Source of the DNA: Haloterrigena gelatinilytica
GTDB lineage: Archaea > Halobacteriota > Halobacteria > Halobacteriales > Natrialbaceae
Length of the DNA stretch: 64,000 nucleotides
NCBI RefSeq assembly: GCF_013342145.1
Contig: NZ_JABUQZ010000001.1
Location: 2,108,001-2,172,000, forward strand
Reading direction: 5' to 3'
Shown here in pieces: positions 26,046 through 34,321 of this stretch. The notes under the pieces are model-generated. The model was not told where the DNA came from, ran no database searches, and worked only from the letters and a program-made list of their open reading frames with translations. Positions within the stretch are counted from its first letter, which is position 1; every line of letters starts with the position of its first letter. Position numbers and translations under genes: made by a program.

Positions 26046-28853
26046 ATGACGACGCACTACGATCACGCGCAGGTCCAGGAGTTCTGGCAGTACGTCTGGG
26101 AGCGCGACGACGTCTACGAGCTCCCGGCGGACGCCGACGACCCCACGTACGTCCTCGGGATGTTCCCCTACACGTCGGGGACGCTCCACATGGGCCACGT
26201 GCGCAACTACGCGATCACCGACGCCTACGCGCGCTACCGGCGGATGCAGGGCGACGACGTGCTCCACCCGATGGGGTGGGACGCCTTCGGGCTGCCCGCC
26301 GAGAACGCCGCGTTCGAGCGCAAGACCGACCCCGAGTCCTGGACGCAGGCGTGTATCCGTCGCATGCGCGACGAACTCGAGACCATGGGCTTCGGCTACG
26401 ACTGGTCCCGGGAGGTCACGACCTGCGAGCCGGAGTACTACCGGTGGAACCAGTGGTTCTTCAAGCGGCTCTACGAGGAGGATCTCGTCGAGTACGAGGG
26501 CGCGTCGGTCAACTGGTGTCCCGACTGCGAGACCGTTCTCGCGGCGGCCCAGGTGGAGGAACGCGAGATCGAACGCAGCGAGATCTCGGAAGGAGCGAGC
26601 GGCGACGCCGCGAGCCGCGAGGTCGAGCGCAGCGAGACCTCGGATAGGGAGAGCGATGAAACCGCGAGCCGCGACACCGAGCGCGTCTGCTGGCGCTGCG
26701 AGACGCCCGTCGGCCGGCGCGAACTCGACCAGTGGTTCTTCACGATCACCGACTACGCCGAGGAACTTCACGACGGACTGGACGACCTCGAGGGGTGGCC
26801 CGACGGCGTCCGCGAGATCCAGCGCAACTGGATCGGCCGACAGGAGGGCGCGCGGATCGGATTCGAAGTCGCCGGTGCCGCCGGCGACGCCGAGACCGCC
26901 AGCGATGAGGCCGGCACCGCGACGACTACCGTCGACGTCTTCAGCACCCGACCGGAGACGGTCTACGGCGCGACCTACCTCGCGGTCTCGCCCGGTCACG
27001 ACCTCGCCGACGAACTCGCCGCCGAGGACGACGACGTCGCGGCGTACGTCGAGGACGTCCGCGAACGGGACCCCGGCGAGGTCGGCTTCTCGGGCGTCGA
27101 AACCGACGCGACCGCGACCCACCCGCTCACCGGCGCGGAGCTCCCCGTCTACGTCGCCGGCTACGTCTTAGAAGACGTCGGGACCGGCGCCGTGATGGGC
27201 GTCCCCGCGCACAACGAGCGCGACCACGCGTTCGCGCTCGAGCACGACCTACCGATCGAGGGCGTCGTCGCGCCGAAGGACGCGAGCGTCGACGTCGACC
27301 TCGAGTCGGACGCCTACACCGGCGAGGGAATCCTCGAGAACAGCGGCGAGTACAGCGGGCTCGAGAGCGAGACCGCCCGCGAACGGCTCCTCGAGGAGGT
27401 CGCGGCCATCGAGGACGACGTCACCTACCGCCTGCGCGACTGGCTGATCTCCCGCCAGCGGTACTGGGGGACGCCGATTCCGGTCGTCCACTGCGACGAC
27501 TGCGGCCGCGTGCCGGTGCCCGACGAGGACCTGCCGATCGAGTTGCCGGAGTTCGTCCGAACGACCGGGAACCCGTTGGACGCCGCCGAGGAGTGGAAGC
27601 AGACGACCTGTCCCGACTGCGGCGGCCCGGCCGAGCGGGAGACCGACACGATGGACACCTTCGTCGATTCCTCGTGGTACTTCCTGCGCTTTCTCTCGCC
27701 CGGCCTCGAGGACGCCCCCTTCGACGCCGAACTGGCCGACGACTGGCTGCCGGTCGACGTCTACGTCGGCGGCGAGGAACACGCCATCCTCCACCTGCTC
27801 TACACGCGCTTCTTCACGAAGGCGCTGGCCGATCTGGGGCTGCTCGAGCGACGCGAGCCCATTCGGGAGCTCAAGAGCCAGGGGACGGTGCTGTACGACG
27901 GCGAGAAGATGTCGAGTTCGAAGGGCAACGTCGTCGCGCCCCAGGAGTACGGCGCGGAGACGACGCGGCTGTTCGTCCTCTCGGCGGCCCACCCCGAACA
28001 GGACTTCGAGTGGACCGCGAACAACGTCCGCGGCGCCTACGAACTCCAGCAGGACCTCTACGGGATGGCCTCGGCGTTCGTCGAGGAGGGCGACACGCGC
28101 GTCAAGCGCCGCCCCCACGACGGCTATCTCGCCCGCGAGATCGACCGCACGATCGTCGCGGTCACCGACGAGTACGAGCGATTCCGCTTCCACCGAGCCG
28201 CCACTGAGATCCGAGAACTGGCGCGGCTGCTCCGCCGGTACCGGGAGTACGACCGCCCCCACGGCGAGGTCTATCGGCGGGGACTGCTGACGCTTTCGGC
28301 GCTGATCGCGCCGATGGCGCCCCACCTCGGCGAGGAGTGCTGGAACAAGCTCCGCGGCGAGGGACTGGTCGTCGAGGCCGACTGGCCCGCGCCCGAGAGC
28401 GACGTCGAGGACTACCGACGCGAGCGCCGGCTGGTCGAGACGACGCTCGCGGACGTCCGGGACATCGTCGACACCGCGGCGATCGACGACCCCGAGCGGA
28501 TCGACCTCGTCGTCGCCCAGGACTGGAAGTACGAGACGATCCGGCTGCTCCGCGACGACGTCGACTCGATCGAGGGAACGGGTACCGAGTCGCTCGTCGA
28601 TCGCGTCCTCGAGGCCGGAGTCGACGCGGAGCGCGAGACCGTCGCCCCGTTCGTGGCAGACCTGCTGGCTCGCGGCGATCACACGGAACTCGAGGAGGTC
28701 TCCGACGCCGCGTCGGAACGCTCGATCCTCGAGCGAAGCGCCTGGCTGGTCACCGACGAGTTCGACGCCGACGTCACCGTGCGTCAGGCGACCGACGGCG
28801 ACGAACTGGCGGAGGCGGCGCGGCCGGGCAAGCCGGCGATTCACATCAGTTAA
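26046..28853 (+). CDS. leuS: leucyl-tRNA synthetase, bacterial type
   Basis: A 935-residue class I synthetase that attaches leucine to tRNA-Leu. The HIGH motif is GTLHMGHV (45-52) and the KMSKS motif is KMSSSK (621-626). The segment VLHPMGWDAFGLPAENAA, the editing domain (threonine-rich region TGAVMGVPAHNERDH, about residues 380-394) and the C-terminal anticodon-binding part match bacterial LeuRS rather than archaeal LeuRS. Haloarchaea are known to have such bacterial-type enzymes. A 41-residue insert of tandem 18-residue units lies in the zinc-ribbon module (see 26562-26684). Its stop is followed by a hairpin-rich intergenic region. A second LeuRS gene elsewhere in the genome is possible. 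Confidence 0.95.
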   Translation: MTTHYDHAQVQEFWQYVWERDDVYELPADADDPTYVLGMFPYTSGTLHMGHVRNYAITDAYARYRRMQGDDVLHPMGWDAFGLPAENAAFERKTDPESWTQACIRRMRDELETMGFGYDWSREVTTCEPEYYRWNQWFFKRLYEEDLVEYEGASVNWCPDCETVLAAAQVEEREIERSEISEGASGDAASREVERSETSDRESDETASRDTERVCWRCETPVGRRELDQWFFTITDYAEELHDGLDDLEGWPDGVREIQRNWIGRQEGARIGFEVAGAAGDAETASDEAGTATTTVDVFSTRPETVYGATYLAVSPGHDLADELAAEDDDVAAYVEDVRERDPGEVGFSGVETDATATHPLTGAELPVYVAGYVLEDVGTGAVMGVPAHNERDHAFALEHDLPIEGVVAPKDASVDVDLESDAYTGEGILENSGEYSGLESETARERLLEEVAAIEDDVTYRLRDWLISRQRYWGTPIPVVHCDDCGRVPVPDEDLPIELPEFVRTTGNPLDAAEEWKQTTCPDCGGPAERETDTMDTFVDSSWYFLRFLSPGLEDAPFDAELADDWLPVDVYVGGEEHAILHLLYTRFFTKALADLGLLERREPIRELKSQGTVLYDGEKMSSSKGNVVAPQEYGAETTRLFVLSAAHPEQDFEWTANNVRGAYELQQDLYGMASAFVEEGDTRVKRRPHDGYLAREIDRTIVAVTDEYERFRFHRAATEIRELARLLRRYREYDRPHGEVYRRGLLTLSALIAPMAPHLGEECWNKLRGEGLVVEADWPAPESDVEDYRRERRLVETTLADVRDIVDTAAIDDPERIDLVVAQDWKYETIRLLRDDVDSIEGTGTESLVDRVLEAGVDAERETVAPFVADLLARGDHTELEEVSDAASERSILERSAWLVTDEFDADVTVRQATDGDELAEAARPGKPAIHIS
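26562..26684 (+). repeat. in-frame 54-bp tandem repeat inside leuS
   Basis: Two 54-bp units (26562-26615 and 26616-26669) plus a 15-bp partial third unit encode residues 173-213 of LeuRS. Their first 29 bases differ by only a few changes. The peptides are REIERSEISEGASGDAAS and REVERSETSDRESDETAS, then RDTER. The repeat sits between the CPDC and CWRC knuckles of the zinc-binding module, where most LeuRS proteins have only a short loop. The DNA resembles the CGCGAG/CGCAGCGAG-rich short repeats seen scattered in haloarchaeal genomes. Confidence 0.85.
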
Positions 28854-28855
28854 GA

Positions 28856-28878
28856 ACCGTTTTAACTATCAAAACGGT
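28856..28878 (+). terminator. stem-loop after leuS stop
   Basis: ACCGTTTT (28856-28863) and AAAACGGT (28871-28878) form a perfect 8-bp stem around a 7-nt loop, starting 2 nt after the leuS stop codon. A second stem, CCCGTC/GACGGG (28889-28894 and 28900-28905, 5-nt loop), lies 10 bp later. No long U tract is seen, so an intrinsic archaeal terminator is not proved; mRNA 3'-end protection is an alternative. Confidence 0.5.
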
Positions 28879-28953
28879 GATATCAGTACCCGTCACTGAG
28901 ACGGGGGCTCAAGAACGATCGATAATTTGCCGTCGAACGGCCATCTCCGAAAA

Positions 28954-28969
28954 CCTTCGATATCGAAGG
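28954..28969. promoter_or_regulatory. 16-bp perfect palindrome upstream of the HalOD1 gene
   Basis: CCTTCGATATCGAAGG is a perfect 16-bp palindrome, with its centre 83 bp before the ATG at 29045 and about 55 bp before the TATA word TTTTATT (29013-29019). A small GCCGT/ACGGC repeat (28929-28941) lies just upstream. Dimeric regulator binding is the likeliest meaning. Confidence 0.5.
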
Positions 28970-29044
28970 CTGACGGGCGGATTTCTGCCAAGAACGAGAT
29001 TAAGAAGGACAGTTTTATTCCATCGGATTTGGTAGGGTGGTAAT

Positions 29045-29341
29045 ATGACGGAGGGGGACGGCGATAGCGTCGACACCACGTGTCGGAGATCGCCAAGCCG
29101 GACAGTTATCGAAGCCGTCGCCGAAGCCGAGGGTGTACCGACCGAGGAGCTCCGGCCGCCGACGTACGCATCGCTCCACGACATCGTCGATCCGGAAGCG
29201 CTGGACTCGCTCTTCGCGCCGCGCTCGAACGGGACGCCACGATCCGACGGGGAGGTCTCGTTCCCGTACTGTGGCTACCACGTCACCGTCGAGGCCGACG
29301 GATCGATAACGCTCGAGGAAACGGACGATCGAACCGAGTAG
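29045..29341 (+). CDS. HalOD1 output domain protein
   Basis: A 98-residue single-domain protein of the halobacterial output domain 1 family. The conserved elements are LRPPTYASLHDIVDPEALDSLF in the middle and a terminal strand pair FPYCGYHVTVEADGSITL. HalOD1 occurs as the output part of response regulators in haloarchaea and also as free-standing small proteins; its partners are unknown. A TATA word TTTTATT at 29013-29019 is 26-32 nt before the ATG, which gives a leaderless transcript. Four inverted repeats lie in the 191-bp region between leuS and this gene. Confidence 0.85.
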   Translation: MTEGDGDSVDTTCRRSPSRTVIEAVAEAEGVPTEELRPPTYASLHDIVDPEALDSLFAPRSNGTPRSDGEVSFPYCGYHVTVEADGSITLEETDDRTE

Positions 29342-29429
29342 TCGTCGACGTTCCGGACGGTCGGGCTGAACGAAAGGACGCTATCCGGACGGAAAGACTC
29401 TTTTCGACGAAGTACGGTAGTACGGATCA

Positions 29430-30185
29430 ATGGAGAGCCACTACGAGGTCCTCGGGCTCTCGCCGACCGCCGACGAACGCGAGGTGCGGCGAGCCTACAG
29501 GACGCTGCTGAAGGAACACCATCCCGATCAGGGTGGCTCTCGAGAACGGTTTCTCCAGATCAAGGAGGCCTACGAGGCGCTCGTGGGCGAACGACCGCCG
29601 ACCGATCCGGAAGCGGACGACGACGCGACCTCGCGCGTCGGGGACGGGTCGACGCCGACGGCGAGCGATCCGACGTACGATCCGGATCTCGCCGACGTCG
29701 ACGACCCCGGACACCAGGCCCTCTCCGTCGACGGCGAGCAACTCAGCCTGACGCTCGCGGGACTCGTCCAGCACGTCTCCCTCGAGCGACTCGTGGACGG
29801 CGTCCCGGCGGCGACCGACCGGACGGTCGCGTTCTTCCGCGTCCGGAACACGGGCTCGACGACGATTTCCTGGGACGGCGCGGCGAACGCGGGTTTCATC
29901 GGCGACGACGGCTTCCTCTACCAGGGGTCGAATATCGTGTCGCCCCACGCGGATCGGCTGCCGGAGCGGTGGAGCGTGTCCGCCGCCGAGATCGATCCCG
30001 GCCGGGCGCTCGACGCCGCCGTCATCGCGCAGGAGCTCCCCGCGGACGTGACCGTCGAGCAGGTCGTGTACACCCACCACGCCGGCGGGGACGGGGCGGG
30101 GGCGGACGCGGACACCGAACGCTACCTCTTCGAACTGCGACCGCTCGTCCGCGAACGACTCAATCGCCTCCCCTACCGCCGCTAG
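29430..30185 (+). CDS. DnaJ-domain protein with C-terminal beta domain
   Basis: A 251-residue protein with an N-terminal J domain (residues 4-55): HYEVLGLSPTADEREVRRAY, the catalytic HPD at 31-33, and FLQIKEAYEAL. It lacks the Gly/Phe and zinc-finger parts of DnaJ. After an acidic linker the C-terminal 160 residues contain a beta domain with GSTTISWDGAANAGFIGDDGF. The J domain should stimulate an Hsp70; the C-terminal part probably selects the client. Haloarchaea have several such J-domain proteins. It stands as a single gene. Confidence 0.85.
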   Translation: MESHYEVLGLSPTADEREVRRAYRTLLKEHHPDQGGSRERFLQIKEAYEALVGERPPTDPEADDDATSRVGDGSTPTASDPTYDPDLADVDDPGHQALSVDGEQLSLTLAGLVQHVSLERLVDGVPAATDRTVAFFRVRNTGSTTISWDGAANAGFIGDDGFLYQGSNIVSPHADRLPERWSVSAAEIDPGRALDAAVIAQELPADVTVEQVVYTHHAGGDGAGADADTERYLFELRPLVRERLNRLPYRR

Positions 30186-30266
30186 CGCGCCGCCTCCGGC
30201 CGCCATCGCTGACAGCGGCGTTTCGGAATGGCAAGACAGATACGGGATTGCTCCCAACGGTCGACA

Positions 30267-30869
30267 ATGGCAACCGCCGACGCGAGACGACGGCTTCGAG
30301 AGCAGCCGATCGGCGCCACGATCCTCCTGACGATCGTCGGCTACACGCTCGTCCTCGGAACGTTCCTCCTCGACGTCCCGATCTATCCGGATCTCTCCCT
30401 CGAGCAGGTCAACCTGCTCACCGACCTGATCGCGGTCAACAACGCGATCGCGACGCTCCTCCTGGTCGCGGGCTGGTACTGGATCCGGGCCGGCGAGATC
30501 GCGAAACACCGGCTCGCGATGATCGCCGCGTTCGGACTGATCCTCGTGTTTCTGGTCCTCTATCTCCTCAAAGTCGGCGGCGGCGGCACCAAACACTTCG
30601 AGGGACCGCAACTGGTGAAGTACGCCTACCTGCTCATGCTCGCCGTCCACATCCTCCTCTCGATCGTCTCGGTCCCGGTCGTGCTGTTCGCGCTGATCCT
30701 CGGACTGACGCACACGCCCGCGGAACTCCGCCGGACGGCCCACGCGCGGATCGGCCGCATCGCCGCGGGCGCGTGGATCCTGAGCCTCGTGCTCGGCGTC
30801 GTCACCAACCTGATGCTCAACCACATCTACGGCTACGAGTTCGGCATCGTGCTCGCCCCGCTGCTCTGA
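30267..30869 (+). CDS. DUF420 family membrane protein
   Basis: A 200-residue protein from ATG 30267 (an upstream in-frame ATG at 30228 adds 13 residues of unlikely sequence). Six hydrophobic helices are present, with conserved His in EIAKHRLAM, TKHFEGPQLVKYAYL and AVHILLSIV. DUF420 proteins are associated with heme-copper oxidase and cytochrome biogenesis loci, and their buried His residues suggest heme or copper handling. Here the gene is not next to an oxidase, but a heme A/O gene lies 18 kb away. Confidence 0.82.
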   Translation: MATADARRRLREQPIGATILLTIVGYTLVLGTFLLDVPIYPDLSLEQVNLLTDLIAVNNAIATLLLVAGWYWIRAGEIAKHRLAMIAAFGLILVFLVLYLLKVGGGGTKHFEGPQLVKYAYLLMLAVHILLSIVSVPVVLFALILGLTHTPAELRRTAHARIGRIAAGAWILSLVLGVVTNLMLNHIYGYEFGIVLAPLL

Positions 30870-30931
30870 GCGGCTCGTCGAGACGCCACACTCGGTGGCG
30901 GTATTTTGGTCGTCGCGGTCGTACGAACGGT

Positions 30932-31435
30932 ATGCGAGTACGCGGGAGTCTCTCACCGGCGAGGATCACCGACCTCCTCGAGGACGCAACGATTCCGATC
31001 CGACTGGCCTGTCGAACGCCCGAGGACAACCTCTGGATGTGCTCGCTGTGGTACCGACTCGAGCGAACAGAGGCCGACGAGCCCGCGAACGGCGAGACCG
31101 ACGGCGGGTGGCGGCTCCGGTGTGCCACCGCGGCGTCCGCAGATATCGTCTCCTTTCTCGAGGCCGATCCCCGGGTCGCCTTCGAGGTGTCGACGAACCA
31201 GCCGCCGTACGCGGGCGTCAGGGGTCGCGGGGCCGTTTCGATCGACCCCGACCCGGAGAAGGAGACGCTTCGGGACCTCCTCGAGCGGTATCTCGGCGAT
31301 ACGGAGTCGCAACTGGCCGGGGCGTTACTGGACGAGGATCGCGAGGAGGTGACGACCACGATCGAGCCGGCGGTGGTATACGGCTGGGACTTCGCGGAGC
31401 GGATGGCGGACGTCGAGGCGACGGACTCGTCGTGA
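30932..31435 (+). CDS. pyridoxamine 5'-phosphate oxidase-like flavin split-barrel protein
   Basis: A 167-residue protein. The ATG at 30932 lies 24-32 nt after the AT-rich word GTATTTTGG (30900-30908). It has the split-barrel layout of the PNPOx-like superfamily: PIRLACRTPEDNLWMCSLWYRLE, ATAASADIVSFLEADPRVAFEVSTN, YAGVRGRGAVSI. Such proteins bind FMN, F420 or heme and are diverse, so the reaction is not assigned. It is not part of an obvious operon. The longer frame starting at 29969 overlaps two other genes and is a shadow. Confidence 0.75.
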   Translation: MRVRGSLSPARITDLLEDATIPIRLACRTPEDNLWMCSLWYRLERTEADEPANGETDGGWRLRCATAASADIVSFLEADPRVAFEVSTNQPPYAGVRGRGAVSIDPDPEKETLRDLLERYLGDTESQLAGALLDEDREEVTTTIEPAVVYGWDFAERMADVEATDSS

Positions 31436-31462
31436 TCGCCGCCGATTCCGGCCGACGCCCGA

Positions 31463-32929
31463 TCAGTAGGGTAGGACGTACAGCGCGATCGTCAGGAACG
31501 GGATCAGCGCGAGCAACATCGCGACCGCGTAGCCGAACATCTCGCGGGCCCGGATGTCCGTGATCGCCAGCAGCGGCAGCGCCCAGAACGGGTTCGCCAG
31601 ATTGGTGTGGGCGTCGCCGACCGCGTAGGCCATCGTCGCGTGGCCGGTCTCGATCCCCAGTTCGTGGGCCGCCTCGAGGACCGAGGGGCCGAGGACGATC
31701 CACTCGCCGCCGCCGGAGGGGACGAAGAAGTTGACGATCGCGCCGGTGATCCACGCGATGACCGGGAACGTCTCCGGCGTCGAGACGGCGAGCAGCCCGG
31801 TGGCGATCGTCTCCGCGAGGCCGGAGCCGGCCATCATCCCCTGGATCCCCGCGAAGAAGGGGAACAGCAGGATGATACCGGCGGCGGCCTCGGACGCCTC
31901 GCCGAACCGGTCCCGGTAGGCCATCGGTCGCGTGTAGATCGCCAGCCCGACGAAGAGGAACGCGAAGTTCAGAACGTTCAGGTTCAGCGCGTCGAGCCCC
32001 TGCGAATAGAATTGCCAGGCGACCACGGCGACGCCGGTCAGCGCGATGACGCCGCCCAGCAGTCGACTGTTATCGATTTTCTCGGCCGGGAGCCGGGCGT
32101 CGGTTTCCCCGGTCGAGTCGGTCGCGGGCGAGCCGCCGTCGACCGCGAGATCGTCCGACTCGTCGGTCGTCGGCTCCGTCCCCGGCTTCGCCTCGAGCAG
32201 TTCGTCCTCGGAGACGTACGCGGAGATGTCCCGGGAGCGCTCCGGCGAGGGCGACAGCAGGTAGAGCACGATCGCCGCGAAGACGATCGACAGGCCGGTG
32301 AGCGCGAGCGCGTACGTGCTGAAGATGGTCGCGGACGTGCCGACGGTGTCGTCGACGACGCCGAGTTCGACGAACTCGTTGCCCGGCGTCGCCAGCAGGA
32401 GCGGGGCGGAGCCCGACAGCCCCCAGTGCCAGGTGAGGCCCAGCCCCATGTAGCCGGCCACGCAGAGCAGCGGATAGTGGACGTCGATGTCCCGTCGATA
32501 CGCGGCCTTGCCCATCTCTCGAGCGAAGATGGCCCCGACGACGAGGCTCAGTCCCCAGTGGATCCAGGCCAGCGCCATCGAGACGACGCCGACGAGGACG
32601 ACGGCCTGTCGGCCGCTGTCGGGAAACGTCGCCAGCCACTGGAGCGCGTCGTTGACCCGCGGATGGTACGCGATCACGAACCCGGTCATGATGATCAGCA
32701 CCATCTGCATCGCGAAGGTCAGGAACGACCAGAACCCGTCGTACCAGAAGCCGACCATCTCCGTCGGTCCCTGCCCCTCGACGACCATGCCGACGACGAA
32801 GACGACGTACGACAGGATGATCGCGAACAGGAACGGACTCGGCATCCACCGTTCGACGACGTCCGCGATCCCCTCCCCCGCTCGTTCGATGACGGTGCCA
32901 CGCGGCTCCGACTCCACCGGTGCGGACAT
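31463..32929 (-). CDS. short-chain fatty acid transporter (AtoE family)
   Basis: A 488-residue permease from ATG 32929, with about 12 hydrophobic helices. The AtoE family signatures are WHWGLSGSAPLLLATPGN, MMAGSGLAETIA, and near the end FFVPSGGGEWIVLGP and GDAHTNLANPFWALPLL. An acidic loop of about 60 residues (about 240-300) interrupts helices in the middle. The family takes up butyrate or other short-chain acids. A TATA word (GTTTATC, minus strand, 32954-32960) is about 28 nt upstream, giving a leaderless start and supporting this ATG over upstream extensions. It is divergent from the MFS carrier at 32993, with a shared 63-bp promoter region. Confidence 0.88.
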   Translation of the reverse strand: MSAPVESEPRGTVIERAGEGIADVVERWMPSPFLFAIILSYVVFVVGMVVEGQGPTEMVGFWYDGFWSFLTFAMQMVLIIMTGFVIAYHPRVNDALQWLATFPDSGRQAVVLVGVVSMALAWIHWGLSLVVGAIFAREMGKAAYRRDIDVHYPLLCVAGYMGLGLTWHWGLSGSAPLLLATPGNEFVELGVVDDTVGTSATIFSTYALALTGLSIVFAAIVLYLLSPSPERSRDISAYVSEDELLEAKPGTEPTTDESDDLAVDGGSPATDSTGETDARLPAEKIDNSRLLGGVIALTGVAVVAWQFYSQGLDALNLNVLNFAFLFVGLAIYTRPMAYRDRFGEASEAAAGIILLFPFFAGIQGMMAGSGLAETIATGLLAVSTPETFPVIAWITGAIVNFFVPSGGGEWIVLGPSVLEAAHELGIETGHATMAYAVGDAHTNLANPFWALPLLAITDIRAREMFGYAVAMLLALIPFLTIALYVLPY

Positions 32930-32953
32930 ATGCGAACTGCCATCAGACACCGT

Positions 32954-32967
32954 GATAAACATTATGT
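32954..32967. promoter_or_regulatory. overlapping divergent promoters of AtoE-type and MFS genes
   Basis: GATAAACATTATG carries a TATA word for each strand: GTTTATC on the minus strand, about 28 nt from the ATG at 32929, and CATTATG on the plus strand, about 28 nt from the ATG at 32993. The two boxes abut, so polymerase assembly on one may exclude the other. Confidence 0.5.
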
Positions 32968-32992
32968 GCCGTGACATGGGGCTTCGAATCGA

Positions 32993-34291
32993 ATGCGAAC
33001 CGACGGCGGCTCGGCCCCCGACGGCGGATCGAACGCCGTCCGCGGCGCCGACTCGAGCGGGCCCGGCTTCTACCGCGGCTGGCGCGTCGTCGCCGGCGGC
33101 TTCGTCGGCGCGCTCGTCGTCTTCGGGCTCTCCTACGCGTTCGGCGTCTTCCTCGAGCCGATCCAGCGGGAGCTCGGCCTCTCCCGGTCGGGCGTCTCCG
33201 TCGTCTTTTCCCTGCAGACGGTCGTCATCTACCTCGCGGCGGCGGTCCTGGGAGTGCTCGCCGACCGGTTCGGCGTGCGACGTCTGCTGTCGGCCGGCGC
33301 GGCCGTCCTCGCGGTCGGAGGCCTCTGGACGAGCCGCGCCGACACCTACGCGGGCCTCCTCGTCGCCTACGGCGTCTGTACCGCGGTCGGTCTCGGCGCC
33401 ATCTACGTCGTCTCGTACGCGACCGTCCCGCGGTGGTTCGGCCGCCGTCGCGGCCTCGCGACGGGCATCGCGACCGCCGGACTCGGGATCGGAATGGTCG
33501 CGCTCGCACCCGCCGCGAGCGCGCTCGTGGCCGCGCTGGGGTGGCGGCTCGCGATCCTCGCGCTCGTCCTCGTCTCCGCGGCCGCCGTCGCCGGCGTCGT
33601 GCCGCTGTTCGCCGACGATCCGTCCTCGAGCGACGCTCCCGTCGACGCCGAGCGGGAGTTTCCCGACGGCGTTCCGGACCGGGAGCCGCCCGACTGGGAC
33701 GCGTACCGGCGCGAACTCGCCGCGGTCGCGCTCTCCCGTCCGTTCCTGCTGGTGTTCGCGGGCTGGGTGCTCGTGTACGCGACGCTGTACGTCGTGCTCG
33801 TCCACGTCGTCCCCCACGCGAGCGACGCCGGACTCGGCGACGGGACGGGCGCGACGGCCATCGCCGTCGTCGGCGCGACCACGGCCGTCGCGCGGATCGG
33901 GATCGGCGGACTCGCCGATCGGCTGGGCCGCGTCCGGACGTTCGTCGCGTGTTCGGCCGTCATGGGCCTCTCGACGCTGTGGCTCCCGCTCGCCGGCTCC
34001 GCGATCGGACTGTACGCCTTCGCGGTCGTCTTCGGCGTCGCCTACGGCGGCAACGGCGCGCTGCTCTCGCCGCTCACGGTCGACCTCTTCGGATCGGCGA
34101 ACCCGAACGCGATCTTCGGACTCGTCTCGCTGTCGTTCGCCGTGTCGGGGTCGATCGCGCCGTGGCTCGCCGGGCTCACGTACGATCTCACCGGGACGTA
34201 CACGCCCGCGTTCGTCGGCGCGGGACTCGCGGGACTGGTCGGCTCGATACTAATTGCGGGCGCCGACGCGAGTCTCGAAACCGACTCGTGA
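32993..34291 (+). CDS. MFS transporter (oxalate:formate/monocarboxylate-like)
   Basis: A 432-residue major facilitator with 12 hydrophobic helices. The first, GWRVVAGGFVGALVVFGLS, and the motif A-like GVLADRFGVRRLL, and DRLGRVRTF in the second half, are typical of the OFA/monocarboxylate branch. The acidic N-terminal 25 residues are poorly ordered. Divergent pairing with a short-chain fatty acid permease suggests uptake or exchange of small carboxylates, but this is context only. A leaderless start fits the CATTATG word upstream. Confidence 0.85.
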   Translation: MRTDGGSAPDGGSNAVRGADSSGPGFYRGWRVVAGGFVGALVVFGLSYAFGVFLEPIQRELGLSRSGVSVVFSLQTVVIYLAAAVLGVLADRFGVRRLLSAGAAVLAVGGLWTSRADTYAGLLVAYGVCTAVGLGAIYVVSYATVPRWFGRRRGLATGIATAGLGIGMVALAPAASALVAALGWRLAILALVLVSAAAVAGVVPLFADDPSSSDAPVDAEREFPDGVPDREPPDWDAYRRELAAVALSRPFLLVFAGWVLVYATLYVVLVHVVPHASDAGLGDGTGATAIAVVGATTAVARIGIGGLADRLGRVRTFVACSAVMGLSTLWLPLAGSAIGLYAFAVVFGVAYGGNGALLSPLTVDLFGSANPNAIFGLVSLSFAVSGSIAPWLAGLTYDLTGTYTPAFVGAGLAGLVGSILIAGADASLETDS

Positions 34292-34321
34292 CGTGAGCCG
34301 ACCCGCGTCCGTCGTCCGATC

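Noticed and set aside
31463-33817. A long N-terminal extension of the fatty-acid transporter
   Set aside because: It runs antisense through the MFS gene. The leaderless TATA and family alignment both place the start at 32929.
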